A stretch of 64,000 bases of DNA from Medicago truncatula (GCF_003473485.1 NC_053043.1:2056001-2120000), one strand, 5' to 3'; positions 1 to 12,170 are shown, counted from the stretch's first letter. Program-made: numbers and translations. Notes: generated by a model not told the origin, from the letters alone.

Positions 1-596
1 TTAATTTATATTTATTTACATTTGCTTAAAAAAATTAGATATAAAGTGTAAAAAAATTTAAATGTAACAATAATAAAATATAGTTTGTAAATATATATAT
101 ATAGGAGAAAAGAGGGAGAGAATTGGTCACATGTTTGGCACATGAGTCACTTAAGTGTTGTTTTAATCTCACCCATTGCTTTTAATCTGACGGGTGTAAT
201 TTATTCTCATCATTTTCACATAAGATACCCATTCTTATGTGATATGCCCCCTATATATAGTGAAGGTAAACGTAACATTCTCATTTTTTTTTGGACAAAA
301 TTATTGTCCTTGTTCTTATTCTCTACAATTCTGATATATCACACAAAAATAACGTGTCATTTCGCAAAAAAAAAAGTGACATTAAATATTGAAATAGTCC
401 AAAAAAAAAACGTAACAATTGTAACGGTAAAAAAAATAATCTTTTTCTATTGAGAAAAAAAAGGATCTTCATTCATAAAAAAAAATAGCATTCATATATA
501 AAATATATGTATTTTAATTTATAATATAATAAATAATTAAGAGTAAAAAATGGAATTTAGTTAGAATAATAAGGGTAAAACTGGAATTAAAAGTGA
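1..596. other. AT-rich intergenic, nothing recognised
   Basis: No coding exon, RNA gene or clear repeat is visible. The stretch has many A and T homopolymers. The only long open frame (142-453) is hydrophobic low-complexity translation of T-rich DNA and resembles no family. Confidence 0.6.
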
Positions 597-785
597 GAAG
601 CTATAAGCTATAAGCTCAAACGCTACTTAGAATAACTTCTGAAAAATAGCTTATAAACTCATGAAATAAGCTATAAACTCATGTGAAAAAGTGTTATTAA
701 ATAGAATTTTTTTTATCAAACAAACTTATAAGTTATAAGTTAAGAACTATAAGCTCTTTTTTTAGATGTTACGAAACATACCCGA
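597..785. repeat. MITE-like remnant with ATAAGCT inverted arms
   Basis: The block opens with repeated 'agctataagct' words and closes with 'aacttataagttataag' and 'aactataagctc', so the two sides are rough inverted repeats. A similar 'agcttatgat/ataagct' vocabulary recurs at about 44230-44480. This fits a dispersed hAT-type MITE family. The ends are not sharp and I could not find a target-site duplication, so the call is tentative. Confidence 0.4.
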
Positions 786-1155
786 AATGTATAAAAAGGT
801 GACGCGACCTAAAACAATTTAACATATCTCTTTGTCCATCAAACTAATAATTATAACTTTAAAATTCCTTTTGAAGTGTACACTCCACTTTGTATGGGAG
901 GATATGGGAGGATAGCTACATACCAAGGTGGAGCAGCTAAACAGCTGGAATGATGATGTCCAAATTTTGTCAGACCGGTTCCACCACCATAATAATTAAG
1001 TTTCAATTATGAAACATAAAAGATAATAAAATCAGTGTTTTGCTAACAAATGTCTTTGGACACTTTTTAAATATTTCAAATCAAGAAATTATTTTTTGAA
1101 AAAATTAAATATTTTAATTTTTAATGTATTGATTGCACAAATTATCATAAAAACT

Positions 1156-1767
1156 TACTCCCTCCGTTCTATAATAATTGACCCATTTGCAAAAAAAAAT
1201 CTTATAATAACTAACCCATTTGCAAAAAAATATTGTTTCAGAAAAATTGATCTATTTCACTTTTCAATACAATATTAACTACTCCATCCATCCCAAATTG
1301 CACGATGTTTTGACCATTTCACACGTATTAAGAAATGTAATTAATATTGTATGGGGAAGAGAAATTATGAGTTGTTTTACAAAATTATCCTTAATAAATG
1401 GTATGGAAAAGATAAATGAAATAATTGAAAGAAGAGAGAGTAATTAATAGTTAATGATATAATAGGAAAAGTAACATTAATATTTCATTGGTATTGTAAA
1501 GCGACATATAATTTGGGACAATTTTTTTTTTCTAAAGCGACATACAATTTGGGACGGAGGGAGTACTTTTTTCAATTATAACTCTAATTAATATTATTTT
1601 CACTACTCTCAATTCAATATATTCTACTTTGCATTTATGATAAACAAGAATGCACCAATAGTTGATAAGAGCACTCATAACCATTTTTCTCTCTCTTTCA
1701 CTTATACATTTTTTTTAATAAGTGTGAAATGAGTCAATAACTCAGTTAAAAGAGGACGGAGAGAGTA
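1156..1767. mobile_element. Stowaway-like MITE, host of a nested MITE
   Basis: The left end reads 'tactccctccgttct' and the right end reads as its imperfect inverse ('ggacggagagagta'), the terminal style of plant Tc1/mariner-derived Stowaway elements with TA target sites. The right interior (about 1675-1767) matches the right half of the element at 63502-63802, including the 'aagtgtgaaatga' segment. A second element sits inside it at 1280-1565. Confidence 0.6.
1280..1565. mobile_element. Stowaway-like MITE nested in the 1156-1767 element
   Basis: The ends are 'tactccatccatcccaaatt' and the inverse 'aatttgggacggagggagta', beginning and ending in TA. The left interior (gcacgatg) and right interior (gcgacata) also pair roughly. 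It lies inside a related element, so it inserted later. Confidence 0.6.
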
Positions 1768-3327
1768 CTATTTAAATTCTTAAATAGTATCTAAAGACGC
1801 TCGTCAGCGTTTCTCAAAAAGTTTTAATAAAAAAGAATAAAAAACTAGTAATATTTTGTGATCGAGATAATTAATCTTACTCTATTTTTTTTTTTGAAAA
1901 GAATATTTTATCTCACTCTGATCGAGAATGTAGATGTTATTTTGTCTATTTTGCATCACACAATTGTTTGCACACTCCTTCCGTTTCTATATTTAAGCAT
2001 CCATTTGATTTTATTTTTGTTTCTAAATGTAAATCTTTTTTCAAATTATTAGATGCATTTATTATTTTTTTCTTAAACATACCCCTAATAAATACTACTA
2101 ACTTGTCTTGAAATATAAAAAGTCAAATTTAATACACATACAAACAAAGATAATTTGGTATGTTAACACATAAAATAGAGACATTATTTACACCAACAAC
2201 TTTTCTTAAGAAATGTGAAAATAGGGTGTATATTATATGGTCACGTGTTATGCGCATTTCCCCCTCATTTTGGACATTCAAATTAAAATATCAAGATATT
2301 AACTAGAAAATAAAGGCTAGGAACACACCTTTTTTAAGCAACACCTGTATTATCTATCAATGAAGGTACTTTATGAAGCCAAAATGATTGAATATACAAG
2401 TCACTTAGCAAGACCCGTATTAATAATTAAGGTTTAATATGGTTTTGATTTTTATAAATATTTTAACCTTTTGTTTTAATTTTTATATAAAAAAAAATTC
2501 TTCGGTTTTTTATCCTTCGGAAGTCTTGCATCACTATTTTTAATTGTTGTTTTTAAATCAACTCATGTGTATTATTAAAAATTTTAAATAGTTTTTTAGG
2601 AGTCTTTAGAATATTATAAGAATGTCTATAAAATAATCAGAATTTTTTAATGAATTAAATATGTATTTTTAAATGTCAAAAACATTAAAATTCATAATCA
2701 TTCCTTGTTTAAGTGTCGAAAACAAAAACAAAAACCATAATCATCCCTTGTTAAAAGTTTAAAATCTTATAAGAGAGAATTATATAATGTACAAAACATG
2801 AATGTAGGAAAAAAAATAAATTTTTTAATAATACACATGAATGGAAATAAAGACAAAAAATGATGATACAAAACTTTTAAGAATCAAAAGTCGATTAAAT
2901 TTTTTAAAAAGACTAAAATAAAAATTGAAATAATTCTAAACACAAAAACATATTCAACCTTATTAATTATTGTGTAAATATTTATTGGGGAAGATATATG
3001 AATTCTTTTTCTCTCAATAAAATATACGTGGGTCCTTTTGTCTCCAAATTATATTGATTGGAGACTAAGAGAAGCACTAGCCAATTAAATAATCTTATCC
3101 TTAGAAAAAAAGGTATACTATACATTATGATTTTTTTCCAATGATAAGAACATTTCATATTTTTTTCCAATGTAAGTAATTGTGCCTCAGCTAATGCATC
3201 AATTTCGTTAATCAGTTCTCTTATTGTTTAAACAATGTACTCAGTTTCATCAAATGTCAACCCGTCATAGAATGAATACATGTGTGCATTTGAAAAGATT
3301 TGACTTTTCACAAGCCTCTTTCTTGTG
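1768..3327. other. AT-rich intergenic, nothing recognised
   Basis: No exon-like reading frame is visible on either strand. The segment 2430-2960 has weakly self-complementary arms ('ttttgatttttataaat' left, 'aaaaattgaaataattct' right) that may be an old inverted-repeat element, but the ends are not definable by eye. Confidence 0.45.
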
Positions 3328-3602
3328 TGTATCTTTCCTAATTTGGTCATAACTACCTTCTTAATTATTTACATCATCCGATCACTATTATAAGCAAAAC
3401 TTTTTATTTTAGATTTATTTATTTAATGATGTATATGATCTTTATTATAAACCACATACATCATTTAATAAATGAATCTAAAATAAAAAGTTTTGCTTAT
3501 AATAATGATTGGAAAGTGTATATGGAATGAAGTTATTAGTGTATCTTTCCTAATTTGGTCATAATTAGTTTCTTAATTACTTATATGGAATGAAGTTATT
3601 AG
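3328..3602. repeat. Short tandem duplication, first unit split by a MITE
   Basis: The words 'gtgtatctttcctaatttgg' and 'tatggaatgaagttattag' each occur twice, in the same order, in 3328-3539 and 3540-3602. The first unit carries the MITE at 3370-3520 between them. The second reads straight through, so it is the unoccupied version. Confidence 0.7.
3370..3520. mobile_element. Hairpin MITE with TA target site
   Basis: The element is about 150 bp and almost fully self-complementary: the left arm contains 'aagcaaaactttttatttta' and the right arm its inverse. Its ends 'tacatcatccgatcac' and 'attggaaagtgta' match the style of the element at 13483-13931. Comparison with the empty duplicate at 3540-3602 supports a TA target. 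Confidence 0.75.
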
Positions 3603-3872
3603 TACGAGATCGGCTAACAACATATTATCTAACACACATTTTAATACACTATTTTCTATTGGATAAAATTCATATGAATTCCATCAAAATTAGATGAGAT
3701 CAACATATATAATAGTGTAGTGTGTTGGGATATGTAAATTAAAAAAGCGTGTTCCTGACATTATTCATTTATATAATTTCTCTCCTTACTTAATTCTTTT
3801 TAGTTTCTTTACTTAATTATTACTCATTAAATGTCATTTTGTTTAATTTACAAATATTAAGAAATGACTATA

Positions 3873-4222
3873 AGGGTGTGTTTGTTTCAAGTTTATCAAA
3901 TTTATTTTTAGGAATAACATTCCTTGGAATATAAAGATGGGAATTTTATTCCAAGGAATTTAGGAAAAATATGTTTGGTTAGCTTTATAATATTCCTAGG
4001 AATCATAAAAATAGGAATTATAATAGGAAAATTATTTATGAATTTATTCCCATCTCCATGGGAACTTTATTCCCACCCTTTTCCTTGGGAAATTTTTTCT
4101 ATTCCCAGGAACATTTTATACCCGGGAATAAAATTTAGTAAACTTGTAACAAACATAGGTATATACATTCCTATCATTTTATTCTCGGGAATCAACAATT
4201 ATAACTTGAAACAAACACACAC
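3873..4222. mobile_element. MITE with GGGTGTGTTTGTTTC termini
   Basis: The left end 'gggtgtgtttgtttcaagtt' and the right end 'aacttgaaacaaacacacac' are inverted repeats. The interior is rich in GGAAT/ATTCC palindromes. The long frame across it (3924-4232) is translation of this repeat and is not a gene. The superfamily is uncertain; hAT or PIF/Harbinger would fit. Confidence 0.6.
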
Positions 4223-4361
4223 TTATAATTGAATATTGGGTTACTCGATCATAATAGTATTATATTTAAGAAATGTCACTTTTTATTATTGTCAAATAAT
4301 AACAATTACAGCTGAAATTTTTAGTAAAAAAAAAATTACAGCAGAATATTTTGTTACTAGG

Positions 4362-7300
4362 TCATAATTGACCTTTAAGAAATGTGAGACAAAGTGTTTT
4401 CCATGCATCTGTGTCTGGATCTCGTAATGTTGCCTTCATCTTTACATCCGAAGCAAAAGCTTCCTGCAATTCCAAACATCCACATATTAATACTACTTTT
4501 GTCACTATTTATAAGCTCATTACAATCTACTAATATATTATTGCTCTTATTTGAATTGGAACTTTATATTTTTATCACAAATAAAACTTATAAATAAGGA
4601 CAAGATAAGACATACATCACAAAGCAAGGGGATAAGGAATACATTAAGCGAACGAAAATATATATGTATATTTTATTTATTTTATATCAATAATTGTGAC
4701 TTCCTTAAAAAAAAAAAAAATCAATAATTGTGACTCATTGCACTGCACGTGGTGCTATATAAATGTGAATTCTACCAGATTCTGATCCCATACCATGGAT
4801 CAAATCTTCTGATTTTAAAATATTGCAAAAGATTTTCCACTTATAGACATATAGATTTCAAAATATGAGTTTGTCTTTTTTTTTTAAAAGAAAAAAATAT
4901 GAGTTTTTGGTGTATAATATTGTATATGTTAAAACAACTAAAATTAGCAAGTTTTTATTGAAAAACAACAATTATTTATTAAAAATTTAAATATTTAATA
5001 TAAAATATATAAGTATCAATGCATAGTTACTATTTTAAAACTTCTTAATATTTGCACATGATAGAAAAACTTCTTAATTATTTAACTTCCAACATTGTAA
5101 AAAGAGTTGAAAGAACAATGTTATATCTCTTTGATTAAGATTAGAGCATATATATATGAATGATGATGAGGTGTGTGTGTAAATATTACGTACCTGGATT
5201 AAATTACGGTTAGTGATACGGTCTATAAAGTGAAGAAAGATGTCAATGTTGAATTCAGGGTGGCCTTGGATGCCCAACATGTGATTTCCATACCTAAACA
5301 TCTCAATTCCAGTCTTTTCTGACCAACCAATTACCTCTGCTTCAGCAGGCAAATCTAGAACCTAATCAATTTTATTTTACACATAAATTCAATCACTTAA
5401 TTTTACCATTATGAGAAAAAAAAATATAATTATGTTTTCATAATTTAGAAATAAATAGTACCTCATCTCGGTGGCATTTGAATAGTGAAAGTTTTGATGG
5501 CAAATTGAGAGATGATGATGATGATTGTAACAAGTTGATGGTTGAGACACCTATGTCCCAACCTGCAGCAGAACGTACCACTTTCCCTCCCAATGCACGC
5601 CCAATTATCTACGAACACAATCAAATATTTCAATGAAGCATGTGCAAAATTCAACACATTATTACCCAATAAGTGTGTGTGACACTTAAGAAACATTTTG
5701 GTCCATTATATGTTCACAAACAATTTCTCTTTATGTTGGATCCTCCATGATGAGAGGATCTTATTCTTTATTCTATATCTAACAAATACTCTCGTTGTGG
5801 AGGTAAACTAAATAGTATCAATTAGAGAGAGATGCTTTGTAATATAACTTTTAAACATCTTGTTAGTTAAATAATTTATGAAAAATATTAAAAAGTGCCT
5901 TATGATATCGTTTAAGAAAAGAAATATAAAAAACAAATTGAAAGAAAAACAAATGTTATGTTGAAAACCGACAAAATAAATTTTTAAACTTTTTTAAACC
6001 ATGTTCTTTAAAACAAAATTTCTATTGTTTTACTTCTTTAATCAATGATTTTAAGTTAGATATATAGTTGAGAAATGACTCCTCATAAATTGAGTATGTT
6101 ATCTTTCTTTTCGAGATTCATATTGATTAATCATGTCATTTTGTGACATATGTCCCCATAACCAAATTAGACCACATGTGGAAAAGGAACATATTTTGTT
6201 ACATCCATAAAGGAACTTTTAACACAACATACAAATAACTCCAACAAAACATATGGTACTGATTATTGACAGGACCACAAATATAATTTTAAACATTTGT
6301 GGTTCAGATAGACGGTACAAGCTAATTCATTATCCTTGTTGAAAAAGAAGCCATATTAGTCAAAACGATAAATATATTTTTCCCCATTTGGCTACTTGTA
6401 AGGAAAAAAGAAAAAAATCCTTCTAAACATACTTACGGCTAGAGGAGTATTAAATATTCCCTGCGTCTCATGTGTCACTTTTGCATTTTTTTTTCTTACT
6501 TTAATATATCAAGATAATATATTTTTTAAATAATATATCCTTATTTATTAAAATTTAACTTCATTTTACTACTCCACTGACTATAATTAATATGCGTATT
6601 TTAGTGAATGATACTAATTTTATTTAACTACGCCAGTTAATATGAGACGAGGCGAGATTATCTTTTAACTTATTCATAGTTCTTTATAAGAAAATCATTG
6701 TATTTTATTCACACATTAGAAAATATTGTATATTAATTTTGATGATAAAACAAAATTCATTTGGTTAAAATATATTCTTTTTATAAAGGTCAATGTCAAT
6801 ATTCTTGATTTTTATAAAGGTCGATGTCAATATTATTTGTCGTAGTTTGTGGATTGTCTTATTATTATTTTTGGATACTTTAACTTCCTTTAATACACTT
6901 TATGCTAAAGAAGCTTGTGTTGATTTTTTGATATAATTTGTTTAACTTCTTAAAAAAATGATTCGGGTGAGATTTAAAATCATTAACTACTCTTTTATAT
7001 CATTCTACTCTTTTATATATATACCCTCACCTCAGGCATCAAATCATCTTTATATATTTATAATAAAGTACTAATTTAGGTGATTGAGATACAACAAGTA
7101 ACGATATTAGTGGAAAAAGCTAATATTTTCTTCGTATTTTAAAATGACAGATGAATGATATAATAATTAAACATGAAACTTAATGAGACGGAGGGATTAA
7201 AAGAGAGAAAATGAAAAATAAATCTTTGAATAATAATAAGTAAAAAGAATAAATTTGTTACAAAAAAAAGGCTAAAAAGAATAATGTGCAATTGAACTAA

Positions 7301-8881
7301 TTAAGGCGTGAAGGAATTTTACAAAAACATCCAATCATATATTATATATTATGTAGATATTTGTTCATATAAGCTTTAAAAAAATTGATATGTGACAAGA
7401 AGGATTATTATATACCTAAAATTCAATCACAACATTAATTAGTTCATAGTAATTAAAAAATGTGTATGATTTCAGTGGATTACCACTTCATCTAAAACAA
7501 AACAAAAATGTATTATTTGAACATCAAAGTACAAACATTATAATATCGTGTACGTTCATCTTCGTGTGTCTTTTTTTTTTTTTTTCCAACAATACTTCTC
7601 TTTATTATTCTTTTATCTACTAAAACTTATATATATATGGGATAGGATCAAATGACACCATGGTGTCAAAATTAGTTTGACACTAAATCTTATCCATTCA
7701 TTTCATTTAATCCAAAGGTTTAAAACTATCACCAAATTAAGTAACATGCATCAAATACTCTCTATCACCTAATTAAGAAACATATCTATCATCATTAATT
7801 CATAATCAAACAATACCTTCTTGTTTTTGGTAGATTCGAACCCTTTTTATTTTCCCCTAACTTTTTTCTTTTGGCCATAAGCACAAACTCAAACTTTATA
7901 ATTTTTATAAAATCATGATAAATCTTAATTCAGTTAAACATGAGACACAACGAGTCCTCTAAAAAAACATTAGACCTCTGAGTGACAAAATAATCTAATT
8001 AGCATGAACAATTCAAGAATCATTTGTCGAGCTTGTTGGTTTTTTTTAATACAATTTAATTAATTATTAAAAAAATATGAGTATATGAGATAAAGACAAA
8101 TAAATATCATTGATGGTGATGATGACTCAAACAACCATAGATATATGAGTTCAACCATTCATTTTATAAAAAAGTTTGAGTATGATTATAGAAATCTGGG
8201 AAAATAAAAAAGAGGAACAAATAAATTTGGGGAAATAAAAATGGAATGTTTGATTATAAATTAATAATGATAGATATGTTTCTTAATTAGGTGATAGAGA
8301 GTATTTGGTGTATATTAATTAATTTGGTGATAGTTTTAAACCTTTGGATTAAATGAAATGAATGGATGAGATTTTGTGTCAAACTAATTTTGACACCATG
8401 GTGTCATTTGATCCTATCCCTATATATATATATATTAAAAATATCCATCAAAATCAAATGACATCAAAAAATTCCTGTCAACCTATCATTTTTCTTGCCA
8501 AAATCAAAAGGTTAACATTTTTATGTGATTAATTGTGAATATTTATTACTTAATTATTACCTGGTGGCCAAAGCAAATGCCAAGGATTTTTTTGTTGAGT
8601 GAATTCAATGTGTGAACAAGAGTGAGTAGTTGATGGATCCAAGGGTCATTGGAATGTGCATCTTTGCAGCTTCCAGTGATGACAAAACCATCATAGAAAT
8701 CAACATCATCGTCCTCAGGAAACTCTTGATTAACAACTTTGTAAAGATCCCATGTTTCTCCTTCCTCAGCCAACATTTTTGTAAAGAAACCATAACAACC
8801 TCCATGTCTTTTCAACAAATACTCTGAATCCTCTCCACACATTAAAATTGCATACCTCTTCTTCCTCAATCTATCTAACAT
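4362..8881 (-). CDS. Gamma-glutamyl peptidase-like class I glutamine amidotransferase
   Basis: Four exons on the minus strand join in frame to 245 residues: 8561-8881, 5462-5608, 5194-5361 and 4362-4463. All boundaries are GT-AG and phase 0. The fold is a class I glutamine amidotransferase. The nucleophile is Cys103 in the elbow GICFGHQ at the end of exon 1. The partner His190 and Glu192 lie in GIQGHPEF in exon 3. The short last exon encodes a helix ending FLKGQL, the usual tail of plant GGP proteins (about 250 residues). In Arabidopsis, GGP1/GGP3 cleave the gamma-glutamyl bond of glutathione conjugates in the cytosol. The substrate here is inferred only from the family. The start is the first ATG of an open exon with no upstream in-frame alternative. 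Intron 1 (5609-8560) is unusually long and contains a transposon. Confidence 0.9.
7639..8420. mobile_element. Mutator-like non-autonomous element with ~190-bp inverted ends
   Basis: Both ends start 'gggataggatcaaatgacac' (inverse at the right) and stay inverted-complementary for roughly 190 bp on each side (7639 to about 7830, about 8240 to 8420), with an unrelated AT-rich centre. Inside each end is the perfect palindrome 'gacaccatggtgtc'. Long terminal inverted repeats with no ORF fit a Mutator-like element. The flanks are 'tatatatat' on both sides, compatible with a 9-bp duplication but too low in complexity to prove it. It lies in intron 1 of the GGP gene. Confidence 0.75.
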
Positions 8882-9270
8882 CTCTTAATTTTTGCACACA
8901 CAAAGAGAAAGATATTAATTATGAGAGGAAGAAGAAATAGAAAACACAAATGGTGTGACCATGGAATGGAACTAGTGTGTATTTTTATATATCAAAATAT
9001 TGTACCTATCAAAATGGCCCACATTATATCAGCTATATTACCATACTATCCTCATTTGTCTGCTATAAAAAAAATTGAACTATTAGATTTTTTTTGTTGA
9101 GAAATATATAGATCGTTATAGATTGCATTGAATTCATGATTATAAAAAACACTATAAGAAGAAAGATCGAGTTGTATGGTAACGATGAGAGTGAGAAAAG
9201 ATTTTAATTAATGGTCTAGAATAAATAGTTGGTAAATAAAATAAACTAATTATTAATATTACAATTATAA
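8882..9270. other. 5' flank of the GGP gene
   Basis: This is the upstream side of the minus-strand GGP gene. It probably holds the 5' UTR and core promoter; 'tatatatc' around 8986-8993, about 110 bp from the ATG, is a possible TATA region. Nothing else is recognised. Confidence 0.35.
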
Positions 9271-9277
9271 CTTTTTT

Positions 9278-9410
9278 TTTTGTAGTGGTCGATGTTTGAA
9301 CTAGTTGGTAAAAAAATAAATAAATAATTAATATTGCAATTAATATTTTTTTTTTTTGTAGTGGCTGGAGTTTGAACCCTAATCATTGCATATTTTATAC
9401 ATATATTTAC
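9278..9410 (-). repeat. Two decayed tRNA-SINE fragments
   Basis: Two similar words, 'tttgtagtggtcgatgtttg' and 'tttgtagtggctggagtttg', occur about 72 bp apart, each after a T run. The second continues into 'catattttatacat', like the reverse of the B-box side of the SINE at 10765. They look like old minus-strand SINE tails. A T homopolymer of about 24 lies at 9620-9645. Confidence 0.35.
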
Positions 9411-10028
9411 TCTTCCTATTAAAAGAATTAGGCGAATTAAAGTTTGGATTCCAATCGAGAAAAATACATATATTTACTTGACAAAAATAATAATACATAT
9501 ATTTACTTTTCCTGTCAAAAATAAAAACTATTTACTCTATTAAGTTTAAGATAGGTCACAAGTTCAAGTTACACATATTAGTATTACATCAACACACTCA
9601 CATGATACTCCTTTTGTTCCTTTTTTTTTTTTTTTTTTTTTTTTCATACTTAGACGTCAAAAAGTTAGAGCTCAATTAGATTTACCGCAAAATCTTTAGA
9701 TTTGTTTAAAACGTGGATTTAGGTGTCTTCAAACCAAACTATACATATAAAATATGTTGATATATAGTCATAGATACTTATAATATATCTTTTGACTTTT
9801 GATCGTGAGAAAACGATTATACACTTGAGAAAGAAAACTAATATGCTATTATACCACCTGATTCATGCCGCACAACGAAGAAATAACAATCAATATTATA
9901 TTTTCAAGTAGAATATTTTTTATATTCGTGAGAAAAATGTGAATTTTGACATCCATAAGGTAGAATTAATTCTTGTAAAAAAATAGTAAGATTAATTCGA
10001 AATATAAACTTACTTAAAATATAATTAA

Positions 10029-10443
10029 GGTTAAATACTTCTAAAGGTCCTTTAAGTTTTTCGTTTTTCCCAAAGTGGTCCTTTAAGTTTCAAATGTCCC
10101 AAACAAATCTTTAAGTTTCAAAAGTCTCAAACAAGTCATTTTAGTTTTTGAATCGTTTCAAACAAGTCCTTTTAAAGGATGATGGTGATGATTCAGATGA
10201 TAGCAACAAAGTGCATTATCCACCATTTACCATGCCTAAAAAGATGACTAATTTTAAGTGGGTGTTAGGAGCTGGATTTGGTACCAAAGATGAGTTCAAG
10301 GAAGCAATTACCAACTATGTTATCTACAATAAGACTTGTTTGAAACGATTCAAAAACTAAAAGGACTTGTCTGGGACTTTTGAAACTTAAAAGACCACTT
10401 TGGGAAAATGAAAAACTTAAAGGACCTTTAGATGCATTTGACC
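10029..10443. mobile_element. Mutator-like element with transposase fragment, 9-bp TSD
   Basis: A perfect 9-bp duplication 'tataattaa' flanks the element (10020-10028 and 10444-10452). The ends are inverted repeats of well over 100 bp ('ctaaaggtcctttaagtttt' and its inverse). Nine-base duplications are typical of Mutator-like transposons. The centre, 10176-10347 on the plus strand, reads as an acidic stretch (DDGDDSDDSN), then PKKMTNFKWVLGAGFGTKDE and FKEAITNYVI, which resembles the start of the MuDR DNA-binding domain. The rest of a transposase is absent. A second copy is at 47600-47986. Confidence 0.85.
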
Positions 10444-10470
10444 TATAATTAAATATGAAAAAACATTATG

Positions 10471-10952
10471 TTTCCTCTATTCCCACTTCCTCAAAAGTTT
10501 TCACTTTCCCTCCCCTCCGAACTCACAAACAGAGTTTTAGGCTATGTTTGTTTGAGAGTTTGAGGGAAGAGTTTGTAAAAAAAAAAATTGGAAAGAATGG
10601 AGAGCTATGAGAGTAAGGGTTTTGAGGATTTAATTTTCTTCTTAAAATAAAATCTCTCTAATGTTAGGGAACTAAAATATTGTATTGGATGAGAAGTTTT
10701 TAGGGGTTTGGGTAAGTTTTTCAAATCCATTCTATGTTGCTATAATACTTTCAAAGTTGTCACCGTGAGCATAGCTCAGTTGGCAGGGATATACATTGTT
10801 ATATGCAGGGTCGAGTTCGAATCCCGGACACCCCACTTATTCACCTTAAAAAAGGTGAATTCTAAAGATTTATCTATTTTTTTCTCTATTCTCATCCCTC
10901 CAAAACCCTCATCTCCCTTTCCCTCTAAACTCTCAAACAGAGTTTTAGTTGT
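10471..10952. mobile_element. MITE carrying an inserted SINE
   Basis: The left arm 'gtttgtttgagagtttgagg' (about 10545) pairs with the right arm 'ctctaaactctcaaacagag' (about 10924). A third piece of the same end, 'gaactcacaaacagagtttt', lies at 10518. So there is probably one complete element (10542-10952) beside a remnant (10471-10541), and the SINE at 10765 sits inside. Ends are approximate. Confidence 0.5.
10765..10865 (+). mobile_element. tRNA-derived SINE
   Basis: The sequence has a pol III internal promoter: an A box in 'tagctcagttggcaggg' and a B box in 'gagttcgaatcccgg' about 35 bp later, ending 'acaccccac', then the hairpin tail 'caccttaaaaaaggtg'. The tRNA arms do not form a full cloverleaf and there is no clear pol III stop, so it is a tRNA-derived SINE rather than a tRNA gene. 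Such sequences are common in legumes. Confidence 0.7.
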
Positions 10953-11188
10953 TCTGTTGCAAAATCTCCCTCAAACAAGCTTCGACGTTTTCTTTTCGAT
11001 GATATTTTTGAGTGTTTGCATCTCTAGATTTGTTAAGCTAGTTTTTAGTTTCATTTTCTTTTGGACTTCGGCCCCCTATTGAATTAAAAAAAGTATCAAG
11101 TTCCTCAAGGGAAAAAAATATTAAGTTGTAAATAAAGTAGTTTATATGTCCCGTCGAAAGTCAAGAACTTAGTATGGTGTATATGTGT

Positions 11189-12126
11189 CGTGGTTGTTTA
11201 CCAAAGCGAGTTCATCTGTTAGATAAAAGAGTTGTCTGTCCAACAAATTGTGCTAGTTGTGATTCGAATAATGAAGATCTTATGCATGTTTTTTTTTATT
11301 GTCCTTTTGCTATTCAGGTTTGGAACTAGACCGGATTGTGGGGCTCTATTCAGCATGCTATATCTACTACTGTTTCGGTTACGGGTGCTATTTTCTCACT
11401 TCTAGAGCATTTGTATGTTGATTTAGTTCAGCGACTGACAACTGTTTTTGGGAGTATTTGGAAATACCGCAATCTCAGAGTTTGGGACAATGCTACAGAA
11501 ATCAGTGTTACAGTTTTGGAGTGTGCTAGGAATATGATCGTTGATTGGCAATTAGTGAATGCTCCTGCTACCCTTACATCAGATGCGCATCAATAGCCTT
11601 CACCGACACCGGATGTTGGGGTTTCTACTACGGCACAACATGTTGCTACTTCGTGGAAGCACCCTATTCGGGGAGATATAAATGCAACATCGATGCGACT
11701 TTTTCTTCTCGCTTCAAACGTACAGGTATTGATATTTGTGTTCGAGATTCAGACAGTACCTTTGTTCTGGCTAAGACTGTTACATATCCTTGTATTGTTT
11801 CGGTTGATGTTGGTGAAGCCTTAGGTTTACATTCGGCTTTGCAATGGCTAAGTGATATGCAGTTCGATAGCGTGGATTTTGAAACGGACTCTAAAGTCAC
11901 ATCTGATGCTTTTCTGTCTACTAGAAATGACACATCTGAATTTGGTTCCATTATTTCATCTTGTCGTTTACTATTTAGCTCTTTCTTTTCGAACTCTAAG
12001 GTGGAGTTTGTTAGGCGACAAACCAACACGGTTACTCATGCTCTTGCAAGAGAAACTACGTTATTAGCTAATCCCGCTGTTTATTATGATATACCCAATT
12101 GTATTGAAACTCTTATTATCAATTAA
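11189..12126 (+). pseudogene. LINE 3' fragment: RT zinc-binding and RNase H-like domains
   Basis: Reading starts in the zinc-binding domain found after LINE reverse transcriptases (RGCLPKRVHLLDKRV, then CPTNCASC and EDLMHVFFYCPF). A TAG at 11327 interrupts the frame, which continues in the same frame to 11596. A frame change near 11600-11680 leads into an RNase H-like domain (11620-12126) with its acidic residues: Asp in CNIDATF, Glu in EALGLHSALQW, Asp in FETDSK, then RRQTNTVTHALAR. The 5' three-quarters of the element are missing. The A-rich run at 12150-12170 may be the decayed tail. The stop and frameshift make it a dead element rather than a host gene. Confidence 0.8.
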
Positions 12127-12170
12127 ATGTTATAAGCAAGTTTCCCTGAAAAAGAAAAAGAAAATGTAAA

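Noticed and set aside
142..453. 103-codon plus-strand frame
   Set aside because: Hydrophobic low-complexity translation of T-rich DNA, with no domain and no splice context.
3924..4232. 102-codon frame with repeated PWE/IPR words
   Set aside because: It lies across a MITE and only translates its GGAAT repeats.
10765..10836. Possible tRNA gene
   Set aside because: A and B boxes are present but the cloverleaf is incomplete, and the tail is the hairpin typical of a SINE.
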